A stretch of DNA of 64,000 bases from Auanema rhodensis (GCA_964057225.1 CAXKVF010000085.1:62001-126000); one strand, 5' to 3'; numbered from the stretch's first letter, positions 28,336 to 41,360 are shown. Notes: generated by a model from the sequence alone, not told the origin. Translations and numbers: made by a program.

Positions 28336-31300
28336 GAGATGCGGTTTTCAAAATTAGATTCCCCATGTCCATATTAGTCTAAAAACAAATTTTTATTGAT
28401 ATTGGTGCATGGTAACCATGACTTTGAAAGTTACGTGAACTTTAATTTATGCTAATTAAATGTACACGTGATGTGCACTTGGTATGTAACTCGCTTCACG
28501 TGAAAGATAAAGAGATGCGGTTTTCAAAATTAGATTCCCCATGTCCATATTAGTCTAAAAACAAATTTTTATTGATATTGGTTCATGGTAACCATGACTT
28601 TGAAATTTACGTGAACTTTAATTTATGCTAATTAAATGTACACGTGATGTGCACTTGGTATGTAACTCGCTTCACGTGAAAGATAAAGAGATGCGGTTTT
28701 CAAAATTAGATTCCCCATGTCCATATTAGTCTAAAAACAAATTTTTATTGATATTGGTGCATGGTAACCATGACTTTGAAATTTACGTGAACTTTAATTT
28801 ATGCTAATTAAATGTACACGTGATGTGCACTTGGTATGTAACTCGCTTCACGTGAAAGATGAAGAGATGCGGTTTTCAAAATTAGATTCCCCATGTCCAT
28901 ATTAGTCTAAAAACAAATTTTTATTGATATTGGTGCATGGTAACCATGACTTTGAAATTTACGTGAACTTTAATTTATGCTAATTAAATGTACACGTGAT
29001 GTGCACTTGGTATGTAACTCGCTTCACGTGAAAGATAAAGAGATGCGGTTTTCAAAATTAGATTCCCCATGTCCATATTAGTCTAAAAACAAATTTTTAT
29101 TGATATTGGTTCATGGTAACCATGACATTGAAATTTACGTGAACTTTAATTTATGCTAATTAAATGTACACGTGATGTGCACTTGGTATGTAACTCGCTT
29201 CACGTGAAAGATAAAGAGATGCGGTTTTCAAAATTAGATCCCCCATGTCCATATTAGTCTAAAAACAAATTTTTATTGATATTGGTGCATGGTAACCATG
29301 ACTTTGAAATTTACGTGAACTTTAATTTATGCTAATTAAATGTACACGTGATGTGCACTTGGTATGTAACTCGCTTCACGTGAAAGATAAAGAGATGCGG
29401 TTTTCAAAATTAGATCCCCCATGTCCATATTAGTCTAAAAACAAATTTTTATTGATATTGGTGCATGGTAACCATGACTTTGAAATTTACGTGAACTTTA
29501 ATTTATGCTAATTAAATGTACACGTGATGTGCACTTGGTATGTAACTCGCTTCACGTGAAAGATAAAGAGATGCGGTTTTCAAAATTAGATTCCCCATGT
29601 CCATATTAGTCTAAAAACAAATTTTTATTGATATTGCTTCATGGTAACCATGACTTTGAAATTTACGTGAACTTTAATTTATGCTAATTAAATGTACACG
29701 TGATGTGCACTTGGTATGTAACTCGCTTCTCGTGAAAGATAAAGAGATGCGGTTTTCAAAATTAGATTTCCCATGTCCATATTAGTCTAAAAACAAATTT
29801 TTATTGATATTGGTTCATGGTAACCATGACTTTGAAATTTACGTGAACTTTAATTTATGCTAATTAAATGTACACGTGATGTGCACTTGGTATGTAACTC
29901 GCTTCACGTGAAAGATAAAGAGATGCGGTTTTCAAAATTAGATTCCCCATGTCCATATTAGTCTAAAAGAAATTTTTATTGATATTGCTTCATGGTAACC
30001 ATGACTTTGAAATTTACGTGAACTTTAATTTATGCTAATTAAATGTACACGTGATGTGCACTTGGTATGTAACTCGCTTCACGTGAAAGATAAAGAGATG
30101 CGGTTTTCAAAATTAGATTCCCCATGTCCATATTAGTCTAAAAACAAATTTTTATTGATATTGCTTCATGGTAACCATGACTTTGAAATTTACGTGAACT
30201 TTAATTTATGCTAATTAAATGTACACGTGATGTGCACTTGGTATGTAACTCGCTTCACGTGAAAGATAAAGAGATGCGGTTTTCAAAATTAGATTCCCCA
30301 TGTCCATATTAGTCTAAAAACAAATTTTTATTGATATTGGTTCATGGTAACCATGACTTTGAAATTTACGTGAACTTTAATTTATGCTAATTAAATGTAC
30401 ACGTGATGTGCACTTGGTATGTAACTCGCTTCACGTGAAAGATAAAGAGATGCGGTTTTCAAAATTAGATTCCCCATGTCCATATTAGTCTAAAAACAAA
30501 TTTTTATTGATATTGGTTCATGGTAACCATGACTTTGAAATTTACTTGAACTTTAATTTATGCTAATTAAATGTACACGTGATGTGCACTTGGTATGTAA
30601 CTCGCTTCACGTGAAAGATAAAGAGATGCGGTTTTCAAAATTAGATTCCCCATGTCCATATTAGTCTAAAAACAAATTTTTATTGATATTGGTGCATGGT
30701 AACCATGACTTTGAAATTTACGTGAACTTTAATTTATGCTAATTAAATGTACACGTGATGTGCACTTGGTATGTAACTCGCTTCACGTGAAAGATAAAGA
30801 GATGCGGTTTTCAAAATTAGATTCCCCATGTCCATATTAGTCTAAAAACAAATTTTTATTGATATTGGTGCATGGTAACCATGACTTTGAAATTTACGTG
30901 AACTTTAATTTATGCTAATTAAATGTACACGTGATGTGCACTTGGTATGTAACTCGCTTCATGTGAAAGATAAAGAGATGCGGTTTTCAAAATTAGATTC
31001 CCCATGTCCATATTAGTCTAAAAACAAATTTTTATTGATATTGGTTCATGGTAACCATGACTTTGAAATTTACGTGAACTTTAATTTATGCTAATTAAAT
31101 GTACACGTGATGTGCACTTGGTATGTAACTCGCTTCACGTGAAAGATAAAGAGATGCGGTTTTCAAAATTAGATTCCCCATGTCCATATTAGTCTAAAAA
31201 CAAATTTTTATTGATATTGGTGCATGGTAACCATGACTTTGAAAGTTACGTGAACTTTAATTTATGCTAATTAAATGTACACGTGATGTGCACTTGGTAT

Positions 31301-33965
31301 GTAACTCGCTTCACGTGAAAGATAAAGAGATGCGGTTTTCAAAATTAGATTCCCCATGTCCATATTAGTCTAAAAACAAATTTTTATTGATATTGGTTCA
31401 TGGTAACCATGACTTTGAAATTTACGTGAACTTTAATTTATGCTAATTAAATGTACACGTGATGTGCACTTGGTATGTAACTCGCTTCACGTGAAAGATA
31501 AAGAGATGCGGTTTTCAAAATTAGATTCCCCATGTCCATATTAGTCTAAAAACAAATTTTTATTGATATTGGTGCATGGTAACCATGACTTTGAAATTTA
31601 CGTGAACTTTAATTTATGCTAATTAAATGTACACGTGATGTGCACTTGGTATGTAACTCGCTTCACGTGAAAGATGAAGAGATGCGGTTTTCAAAATTAG
31701 ATTCCCCATGTCCATATTAGTCTAAAAACAAATTTTTATTGATATTGGTGCATGGTAACCATGACTTTGAAATTTACGTGAACTTTAATTTATGCTAATT
31801 AAATGTACACGTGATGTGCACTTGGTATGTAACTCGCTTCACGTGAAAGATAAAGAGATGCGGTTTTCAAAATTAGATTCCCCATGTCCATATTAGTCTA
31901 AAAACAAATTTTTATTGATATTGGTTCATGGTAACCATGACATTGAAATTTACGTGAACTTTAATTTATGCTAATTAAATGTACACGTGATGTGCACTTG
32001 GTATGTAACTCGCTTCACGTGAAAGATAAAGAGATGCGGTTTTCAAAATTAGATCCCCCATGTCCATATTAGTCTAAAAACAAATTTTTATTGATATTGG
32101 TGCATGGTAACCATGACTTTGAAATTTACGTGAACTTTAATTTATGCTAATTAAATGTACACGTGATGTGCACTTGGTATGTAACTCGCTTCACGTGAAA
32201 GATAAAGAGATGCGGTTTTCAAAATTAGATCCCCCATGTCCATATTAGTCTAAAAACAAATTTTTATTGATATTGGTGCATGGTAACCATGACTTTGAAA
32301 TTTACGTGAACTTTAATTTATGCTAATTAAATGTACACGTGATGTGCACTTGGTATGTAACTCGCTTCACGTGAAAGATAAAGAGATGCGGTTTTCAAAA
32401 TTAGATTCCCCATGTCCATATTAGTCTAAAAACAAATTTTTATTGATATTGCTTCATGGTAACCATGACTTTGAAATTTACGTGAACTTTAATTTATGCT
32501 AATTAAATGTACACGTGATGTGCACTTGGTATGTAACTCGCTTCACGTGAAAGATAAAGAGATGCGGTTTTCAAAATTAGATTTCCCATGTCCATATTAG
32601 TCTAAAAACAAATTTTTATTGATATTGGTTCATGGTAACCATGACTTTGAAATTTACGTGAACTTTAATTTATGCTAATTAAATGTACACGTGATGTGCA
32701 CTTGGTATGTAACTCGCTTCACGTGAAAGATAAAGAGATGCGGTTTTCAAAATTAGATTCCCCATGTCCATATTAGTCTAAAAGAAATTTTTATTGATAT
32801 TGCTTCATGGTAACCATGACTTTGAAATTTACGTGAACTTTAATTTATGCTAATTAAATGTACACGTGATGTGCACTTGGTATGTAACTCGCTTCACGTG
32901 AAAGATAAAGAGATGCGGTTTTCAAAATTAGATTCCCCATGTCCATATTAGTCTAAAAACAAATTTTTATTGATATTGCTTCATGGTAACCATGACTTTG
33001 AAATTTACGTGAACTTTAATTTATGCTAATCAAATGTACACGTGATGTGCACTTGGTATGTAACTCGCTTCACGTGAAAGATAAAGAGATGCGGTTTTCA
33101 AAATTAGATTCCCCATGTCCATATTAGTCTAAAAACAAATTTTTATTGATATTGGTTCATGGTAACCATGACTTTGAAATTTACGTGAACTTTAATTTAT
33201 GCTAATTAAATGTACACGTGATGTGCACTTGGTATGTAACTCGCTTCACGTGAAAGATAAAGAGATGCGGTTTTCAAAATTAGATTCCCCATGTCCATAT
33301 TAGTCTAAAAACAAATTTTTATTGATATTGGTTCATGGTAACCATGACTTTGAAATTTACGTGAACTTTAATTTATGCTAATTAAATGTACACGTGATGT
33401 GCACTTGGTATGTAACTCGCTTCACGTGAAAGATAAAGAGATGCGGTTTTCAAAATTAGATTCCCCATGTCCATATTAGTCTAAAAACAAATTTTTATTG
33501 ATATTGGTGCATGGTAACCATGACTTTGAAATTTACGTGAACTTTAATTTATGCTAATTAAATGTACACGTGATGTGCACTTGGTATGTAACTCGCTTCA
33601 CGTGAAAGATAAAGAGATGCGGTTTTCAAAATTAGATTCCCCATGTCCATATTAGTCTAAAAACAAATTTTTATTGATATTGGTGCATGGTAACCATGAC
33701 TTTGAAATTTACGTGAACTTTAATTTATGCTAATTAAATGTACACGTGATGTGCACTTGGTATGTAACTCGCTTCATGTGAAAGATAAAGAGATGCGGTT
33801 TTCAAAATTAGATTCCCCATGTCCATATTAGTCTAAAAACAAATTTTTATTGATATTGGTTCATGGTAACCATGACTTTGAAATTTACGTGAACTTTAAT
33901 TTATGCTAATTAAATGTACACGTGATGTGCACTTGGTATGTAACTCGCTTCATGTGAAAGATAAA
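28336..33965 (+). repeat. 16-monomer higher-order duplication (2 x 2815 bp)
   Basis: 28336-31150 and 31151-33965 carry the same series: GAAAGTTAC, GATGAA linker, GACATTG, two AGATCCCCC, GCTTC, TTTCCCATG, the 1-bp-deleted CTAAAAGAAA monomer, GCTTC, and CTTCATGTG near the end. The unit is 2815 bp, i.e. 16 x 176 minus the 1-bp deletion. Private changes (CTTCTCGTG near 29728, ATTTACTTGAAC near 30543, CTAATCAAATG near 33028) show some divergence since duplication. Confidence 0.8.
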
Positions 33966-34841
33966 GAGATGCGGTTTTCAAAATTAGATTCCCCATGTCC
34001 ATATTAGTTTAAAAACAAATTTTTATTGATATTGCTTCATGGTAACCATGACTTTGAAATTTACGTGAACTTTAATTTATGCTAATTAAATGTACACGTG
34101 ATGTGCACTTGGTATGTAACTCGCTTCACGTGAAAGATAAAGAGATGCGGTTTTCAAATTTAGATTCCCCATGTCCATATTAGTCTAAAAACAAATTTTT
34201 ATTGATATTGGTGCATGGTAACCATGACTTTGAAATTTACGTGAACTTTAATTTATGCTAATTAAATGTACACGTGATGTGCACTTGGTATGTAACTCGC
34301 TTCATGTGAAAGATAAAGAGATGCGGTTTTCAAAATTAGATTCCCTATGTCCATATTAGTTTAAAAACAAATTTTTATTGATATTGCTTCATGGTAACCA
34401 TGACTTTGAAATTTACGTGAACTTTAATTTATGCTAATTAAATGTACACGTGATGTGCACTTGGTATGTAACTCGCTTCACGTGAAAGATGAAGAGATGC
34501 GGTTTTCAAAATTAGATCCCCCATGTCCATATTAGTCTAAAAACAAATTTTTATTGATATTGGTTCATGGTAACCATGACTTTGAAATTTACGTGAACTT
34601 TAATTTATGCTAATTAAATGTACACGTGATGTGCACTTGGTATGTAACTCGCTTCACGTGAAAGATAAAGAGATGCGGTTTTCAAAATTAGATTCCCCAT
34701 GTCCATATTAGTCTAAAAACAAATTTTTATTGATATTGGTTCATGGTAACCATGACTTTGAAATTTACGTGAACTTTAATTTATGCTAATTAAATGTACA
34801 CGTGATGTGCACTTGGTATGTAACTCGCTTCACGTGAAAGA

Positions 34842-35549
34842 TAAAGAGATGCGGTTTTCAAAATTAGATCCCCCATGTCCATATTAGTCTAAAAACAAAT
34901 TTTTATTGATATTGGTGCATGGTAACCATGACTTTGAAATTTACGTGAACTTTAATTTATGCTAATTAAATGTACACGTGATGTGCACTTGGTATGTAAC
35001 TCGCTTCACGTGAAAGATAAAGAGATGCGGTTTTCAAAATTAGATTCCCCATGTCCATATTAGTCTAAAAACAAATTTTTATTGATATTGGTGCATGGTA
35101 ACCATGACTTTGAAATTTACGTGAACTTTAATTTATGCTAATTAAATGTATACGTGATGTGCACTTGGTATGTAACTCGCTTCATGTGAAAGATAAAGAG
35201 ATGCGGTTTTCAAAATTAGATTCCCCATGTCCATATTAGTCTAAAAACAAATTTTTATTGATATTGGTTCATGGTAACCATGACTTTGAAATTTACGTGA
35301 ACTTTAATTTATGCTAATTAAATGTACACGTGATGTGCACTTGGTATGTAACTCGCTTCACGTGAAAGATAAAGAGATGCGGTTTTCAAAATTAGATCCC
35401 CCATGTCCATATTAGTCTAAAAACAAATTTTTATTGATATTGGTGCATGGTAACCATGACTTTGAAATTTACGTGAACTTTAATTTATGCTAATTAAATG
35501 TACACGTGATGTGCACTTGGTATGTAACTCGCTTCACGTGAAAGATAAA
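34842..35549 (+). repeat. Local trimer repeat beside the LINE-linked block
   Basis: The series AGATCCCCC monomer, GGTGC monomer with GTATACGTG and CTTCATGTG, then a GGTTC monomer starts near 34866 and again near 35394, 528 bp apart (3 x 176). It leads into the 3.39-kb block at 35550 that precedes the LINE. Confidence 0.65.
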
Positions 35550-38500
35550 GAGATGCGGTTTTCAAAATTAGATTCCCCATGTCCATATTAGTCTAAAAAC
35601 AAATTTTTATTGATATTGGTGCATGGTAACCATGACTTTGAAATTTACGTGAACTTTAATTTATGCTAATTAAATGTATACGTGATGTGCACTTGGTATG
35701 TAACTCGCTTCATGTGAAAGATAAAGAGATGCGGTTTTCAAAATTAGATTCCCCATGTCCATATTAGTCTAAAAACAAATTTTTATTGATATTGCTTCAT
35801 GGTAACCATGACTTTGAAATTTACGTGAACTTTAATTTATGCTAATTAAATGTACACGTGATGTGCACTTGGTATGTAACTCGCTTCATGTGAAAGATAA
35901 AGAGATGCGGTTTTCAAAATTAGATTCCCCATGTCCATATTAGTTTAAAAACAAATTTTTATTGATATTGCTTCATGGTAACCATGACTTTGAAATTTAC
36001 GTGAACTTTAATTTATGCTAATTAAATGTACACGTGATGTGCACTTGGCATGTAACTCGCTTCACGTGAAAGATAAAGAGATGCGGTTTTCAAATTTAGA
36101 TTCCCCATGTCCATATTAGTTTAAAAACAATTTTTTATTGATATTGGTGCATGGTAACCATGACTTTGAAATTTACGTGAACTTTAATTTATGCTAATTA
36201 AATGTACACGTGATGTGCACTTGGTATGTAACTCGCTTCACGTGAAAGATAAAGAGATGCGGTTTTCAAAATTAGATTCCCCATGTCCATATTAGTCTAA
36301 AAACAAATTTTTATTGATATTGGTTCATGGTAACCATGACTTTGAAATTTACGTGAACTTTAATTTATGCTAATTAAATGTACACGTGATGTGCACTTGG
36401 TATGTAACTCGCTTCACGTGAAAGATAAAGAGATGCGGTTTTCAAAATTAGATTCCCCATGTCCATATTAGTTTAAAAACAAATTTTTATTGATATTGGT
36501 GCATGGTAACCATGACTTTGAAATTTACGTGAACTTTAATTTATGCTAATTAAATGTACACGTGATGTGCACTTGGTATGTAACTCGCTTCACGTGAAAG
36601 ATAAAGAGATACGGTTTTCAAAATTAGATTCCCCATGTCCATATTAGTCTAAAAACAAATTTTTATTAATATTGGTTCATGGTAACCATGACTTTGAAAT
36701 TTACGTGAACTTTAATTTATGCTAATTAAATGTACACGTGATGTGCACTTGGTATGTAACTCGCTTCACGTGAAAGATAAAGAGATACGGTTTTCAAAAT
36801 TAGATTCCCCATGTCCATATTAGTCTAAAAACAAATTTTTATTGATATTGGTGCATGGTAACCATGACTTTGAAATTTACGTGAACTTTAATTTATGCTA
36901 ATTAAATGTACACGTGATGTGCACTTGGTATGTAACTCGCTTCACGTGAAAGATGAAGAGATGCGGTTTTCAAAATTAGATTCCCCATGTCCATATTAAA
37001 CTAAAAACAAATTTTTATTGATATTGGTGCATGGTAACCATGACTTTGAAATTTACGTGAACTTTAATTTATGCTAATTAAATGTACACGTGATGTGCAC
37101 TTGGTATGTAACTCGCTTCACGTGAAAGATAAAGAGATGCGGTTTTCAAAATTAGATTCCCCATGTCCATATTAGTCTAAAAACAAATTTTTATTGATAT
37201 TGGTTCATGGTAACCATGACATTGAAATTTACGTGAACTTTAATTTATGCTAATTAAATGTACACGTGATGTGCACTTGGTATGTAACTCGCTTCACGTG
37301 AAAGATAAAGAGATGCGGTTTTCAAAATTAGATTCCCCATGTCCATATTAGTCTAAAAACAAATTTTTATTGATATTGCTTCATGGTAACCATGACTTTG
37401 AAATTTACGTGAACTTTAATTTATGCTAATTAAATGTACACGTGATGTGCACTTGGTATGTAACTCGCTTCACGTGAAAGATAAAGAGATGCGGTTTTCA
37501 AAATTAGATTTCCCATGTCCATATTAGTCTAAAAACAAATTTTTATTGATATTGGTTCATGGTAACCATGACTTTGAAATTTACGTGAACTTTAATTTAT
37601 GCTAATTAAATGTACACGTGATGTGCACTTGGTATGTAACTCGCTTCACGTGAAAGATAAAGAGATGCGGTTTTCAAAATTAGATTCCCCATGTCCATAT
37701 TAGTCTAAAAGAAATTTTTATTGATATTGCTTCATGGTAACCATGACTTTGAAATTTACGTGAACTTTAATTTATGCTAATTAAATGTACACGTGATGTG
37801 CACTTGGTATGTAACTCGCTTCACGTGAAAGATAAAGAGATGCGGTTTTCAAAATTAGATTCCCCATGTCCATATTAGTCTAAAAACAAATTTTTATTGA
37901 TATTGCTTCATGGTAACCATGACTTTGAAATTTACGTGAACTTTAATTTATGCTAATTAAATGTACACGTGATGTGCACTTGGTGTGTAACTCGCTTCAC
38001 GTGAAAGATAAAGAGATGCGGTTTTCAAAATTAGATTCCCCATGTCCATATTAGTCTAAAAACAAATTTTTATTGATATTGGTTCATGGTAACCATGACT
38101 TTGAAATTTACGTGAACTTTAATTTATGCTAATTAAATGTACACGTGATGTGCACTTGGTATGTAACTCGCTTCACGTGAAAGATAAAGAGATGCGGTTT
38201 TCAAAATTAGATTCCCCATGTCCATATTAGTCTAAAAACAAATTTTTATTGATATTGCTTCATGGTAACCATGACTTTGAAATTTAAGTGAACTTTAATT
38301 TATGCTAATTAAATGTACACGTGATGTGCACTTGGTATGTAACTCGCTTCACGTGAAAGATAAAGAGATGCGGTTTTCAAAATTAGATTCCCCATGTCCA
38401 TATTAGTCTAAAAACAAATTTTTATTGATATTGGTTCATGGTAACCATGACTTTGAAATTTACGTGAACTTTAATTTATGCTAATTAAATGTACACGTGA

Positions 38501-38943
38501 TGTGCACTTGGTATGTAACTCGCTTCACGTGAAAGATAAAGAGATGCGGTTTTCAAAATTAGATTCCCCATGTCCATATTAGTCTAAAAACAAATTTTTA
38601 TTGATATTGGTTCATGGTAACCATGACTTTGAAATTTACGTGAACTTTAATTTATGCTAATTAAATGTACACGTGATGTGCACTTGGTATGTAACTCGCT
38701 TCACGTGAAAGATAAAGAGATGCGGTTTTCAAAATTAGATTCCCCATGTCCATATTAGTCTAAAAACAAATTTTTATTGATATTGGTGCATGGTAACCAT
38801 GACTTTGAAATTTACGTGAACTTTAATTTATGCTAATTAAATGTACACGTGATGTGCACTTGGTATGTAACTCGCTTCACGTGAAAGATAAAGAGATGCG
38901 GTTTTCAAAATTAGATTCCCCATGTCCATATTAGTCTAAAAAC
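35550..38943 (+). repeat. 3.39-kb satellite block, right copy, interrupted by the LINE
   Basis: Near-identical to 10913-14306 by ordered variants. It ends at the CTAAAAAC target into which the LINE inserted. It provides the left flank of the original insertion. Confidence 0.85.
38936..38943 (+). repeat. 5' target-site duplication of LINE copy 1 (CTAAAAAC)
   Basis: The satellite reads TTAGT-CTAAAAAC and then breaks into TCAAAAAAAATC. The same 8 bp reappears at the other end of the element (41899-41906) and continues into AAATTTTTATTG. The target is monomer positions 44-51, in the A-tract. Confidence 0.88.
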
Positions 38944-38945
38944 TC

Positions 38946-39023
38946 AAAAAAAATCATTTATTCAATCGTACTCTTGTTCTCACAGGTGACCTTAATTTTC
39001 CTAAAATAAACTGGGATCTTGGT
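38946..39023 (+). pseudogene. Remnant of the endonuclease domain upstream of the first Met
   Basis: The ORF frame stays open upstream of the ATG at 39024 for 26 codons up to the 5' junction. It includes LVLTGDLNFPKINWDLG, which is the GDxN/W motif block of LINE AP-like endonucleases. A TAA in the satellite (38937-38939) closes the frame just outside the element. So the true ORF2 continued 5' and was cut off here inside the endonuclease; the ATG is an internal methionine. Confidence 0.8.
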
Positions 39024-41360
39024 ATGTGTTCTCAACCTACTCCTTCGAGTAAAACTTTACTTAAATTTCTCAATCACAACTGTCTCAACCAGCTGGTCCA
39101 TTTCCCTACAAGAGGTGAAAATACTCTTGACTATATCATTACAAACAACGTCGAATGTATCAACAACATCAACCGTTCTGCTCCTCTAGGAGCTTCTGAC
39201 CATTTTTCAATAACTTTCCATATACTTTCAAAAGGGCAGAGTTTACAAATCCAAAATTCACGTAGTGTTCAATCCACACTTCTTTCCACTTCAACGGAAC
39301 GGAATTTTCTTCTGGCGGACTATGAGCTCATCAATAGGCAACTAGCCAACATTGATTTCTGTTCTGAACTTTCAGGCTTCAGTCCACTCCAATCTTATTC
39401 TAGATTCATTTCTATTTTACACTCAATCATTAATACTTTTGTTCCTAAAAAACAACCAAGGAAAAATAAAAAAGTGGATCGTGACATTATAAAACTCAGA
39501 AACTATATAAACAGGCTAAGTTGTTCTTTATACTCATCTGACGAAATCCATCGTAAAAATCTTTCAATCAAATTGGACAAACTCATAAAAATCAAATGTG
39601 CTTCAGAAGAAGAGCGTATCGCTGCTTTAAAAAATCCTAAACTTTTCTATCGTTTTTGTAAATCCCGATTAAATGGTAATACATCGGACGTTCCCAACCT
39701 CACTGTCAATAATGAGACAGTTTCTTCAGATGTCGGTAAAGTGTCAGCATTCGCTAATGTTTTCACTGTTTCTCCACTGGTCCATCCAGAAACAACTCAC
39801 ACACCCGCTCCTTCTTTCACACACAATCATACCATTGATTTTATAGACATAACACCTGATTTAGTCTACAAAACTCTTCAAAATCTACCACTCAGAGTTT
39901 CTACGTCCCCGGATGGCATACCATACTATTTTCTCAAACAGTGTGCTTTTTCCTTAGCTAATCCATTAGCTTTTATTTTTCACAATTTGCTGGTTTCCGC
40001 TACTTGTCCTTCCGATTGGAAATTAGCCTGGATTCGTCCCATTTTCAAGACAGGCAAATCTGACGATCCAGGTAACTACCGCCCAATTTCACTCACTTCC
40101 AGTCTTTCAAAAGTTTTTGAGCGTATCATACGTACTCCACTTTTGAATTTCGGTATTTCTAATGGTGCCATATCAACAAATCAACACGCCTTTCTTCCTA
40201 AAAGAAACACTGTTTCTGCTATTCTCAGTAGCCACATTTTCTTTAGGTCTTCATTGGACTGCAATATTCCGGTTTTCGTAGCTTTTATTGATTTTTCAAA
40301 AGCTTTCGATCTTATAAACCACTTTACTCTTTTTTCAAAGCTCAACTCTATAGGAATCAAGGGCCCACTTTATTATTTTCTCCAAAGTTTTATTTCTGGT
40401 AGGTCTTTTTCAGTTATGGTCAATAATATTTTATCACCACCTGTACAACTCACTTGTGGTGTACCACAAGGTACAGTACTTGGTCCTTTGTTGTTTTTGT
40501 ATTACATCAATGATATTACATCAAGTTTTCCTGCTGATGTTAACTCTATTCTCTATGCAGACGATTTGAAACTGTACAGTACTAACCCTACCAGTCTACA
40601 ACGTGCTCTTGATCAATTAGAACTATGGTGCAACTCCAACGGAATGGCCGTCAACACTTCTAAATCTAAAATAATGGTAATATCAAGTAAGTCGATCCGT
40701 CATCCTGAAAATATTGCCTTCACCTTCGGTGACAGTAACCTATCTTTAGTAGATTGCTACAAAGATCTAGGAGTTTTAACAAACTCTAATCTCTCTTTTT
40801 CAAACCACATAAACAAAATTACAAGCGAAGCGGCACGGAAATGTCGAATAATTTTACGTTGTTTTTACTCCAAATCACCTTTTCTAATGTATAATCTTTT
40901 TTGCACTTATATACGACCGATTCTAGAATATGCTACCATTATTTGGTCACCACAGGATTCTAAAGACAAGGACCAGATCGAATACGTCCAGAAAAAGTTT
41001 TTGCGCGCAGTTTTCATGCGCTCTGGATCTAAAATAAACTATGAAAATCAACTTTCTTTATTAGGAGGTCAAAAGTTATTTTTCAGAAGACTCGTTTTTG
41101 ATTTGATTTTTTATTTTAACCAAATAAAGTCGCCTACTTCAGATAATAGCTTGGATATTCTTAAGCTCAAAAAGTACACACACTTCATGAGGCGACATGA
41201 ATGGAGTGTTGAGCATCCCAACCTCCGGAAAACTCAGACCAGAAGAGGTATTGAATACAGAGGCATAGACACTTGGAACTCAATACCAGAGAACATTGTC
41301 AATCTTGAAAAAGCTGTCAACTTCCGTAAACATCTTCAAGTTTTTCTTAAGAATCATTAA
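39024..41360 (+). CDS. LINE ORF2 fragment: endonuclease C-terminus and reverse transcriptase, copy 1
   Basis: 778 residues from the first in-frame ATG. Seen in order: end of the endonuclease with LDYIITN (35-41) and SDH (58-60, the conserved catalytic His motif); a linker rich in K/R (about 140-215); fingers motif NYRPISLTS (351-359); RT motif A, FIDFSKAFD, with catalytic Asp 423; motif B, GVPQGTVLGPLLF (479-491); motif C, YADD (511-514) with Asp 513 and 514; thumb and C-terminal region with W641 and WNSIP (751-755), as in other CR1/Jockey-type proteins. All three RT aspartates are present and the frame has no stop or frameshift, so the domain could fold if expressed. In life the enzyme copies element RNA at a nicked target (target-primed reverse transcription). 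Without the rest of the endonuclease, ORF1 and a promoter this copy should not mobilise itself. Its neighbours are only satellite. CR1 versus L2 or Jockey cannot be settled by eye. Confidence 0.9.
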   Translation: MCSQPTPSSKTLLKFLNHNCLNQLVHFPTRGENTLDYIITNNVECINNINRSAPLGASDHFSITFHILSKGQSLQIQNSRSVQSTLLSTSTERNFLLADYELINRQLANIDFCSELSGFSPLQSYSRFISILHSIINTFVPKKQPRKNKKVDRDIIKLRNYINRLSCSLYSSDEIHRKNLSIKLDKLIKIKCASEEERIAALKNPKLFYRFCKSRLNGNTSDVPNLTVNNETVSSDVGKVSAFANVFTVSPLVHPETTHTPAPSFTHNHTIDFIDITPDLVYKTLQNLPLRVSTSPDGIPYYFLKQCAFSLANPLAFIFHNLLVSATCPSDWKLAWIRPIFKTGKSDDPGNYRPISLTSSLSKVFERIIRTPLLNFGISNGAISTNQHAFLPKRNTVSAILSSHIFFRSSLDCNIPVFVAFIDFSKAFDLINHFTLFSKLNSIGIKGPLYYFLQSFISGRSFSVMVNNILSPPVQLTCGVPQGTVLGPLLFLYYINDITSSFPADVNSILYADDLKLYSTNPTSLQRALDQLELWCNSNGMAVNTSKSKIMVISSKSIRHPENIAFTFGDSNLSLVDCYKDLGVLTNSNLSFSNHINKITSEAARKCRIILRCFYSKSPFLMYNLFCTYIRPILEYATIIWSPQDSKDKDQIEYVQKKFLRAVFMRSGSKINYENQLSLLGGQKLFFRRLVFDLIFYFNQIKSPTSDNSLDILKLKKYTHFMRRHEWSVEHPNLRKTQTRRGIEYRGIDTWNSIPENIVNLEKAVNFRKHLQVFLKNH

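Larger units (their letters stand above)
1..38943 (+). repeat. 176-bp satellite array, left segment (about 221 monomers)
   Basis: Tandem head-to-tail monomers starting with GAGATGCGG at 1, 177, 353, 529 and so on; the period is exactly 176 bp. The register holds to 38893, where the last complete start before the insertion lies, after subtracting four 1-bp-shorter monomers (at about 13074, 29969, 32784, 37711). Most monomers differ from the consensus at only a few positions. Diagnostic variable sites are monomer positions 70 and 72 (GGTTC, GGTGC or GCTTC before ATGG) and the last three bases (GATAAA, GATGAA, GATAAG, GATAAC). No open reading frame of note exists in either strand: 176 is not a multiple of 3 and each frame meets stops. 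The segment has no gene. It is probably constitutive heterochromatin (centromeric, pericentromeric or subtelomeric), which the sequence alone cannot distinguish. Confidence 0.98.

Noticed and set aside
1-38943. CRISPR array or bacterial repeat locus
   Set aside because: The repeats are 176 bp with no unique spacers, and the associated mobile element is a eukaryotic LINE.
39024-39026. ATG as a genuine translation start of the RT protein
   Set aside because: The frame is open upstream and encodes the endonuclease GDLN block up to the 5' junction, so the ATG is internal to a truncated ORF2.
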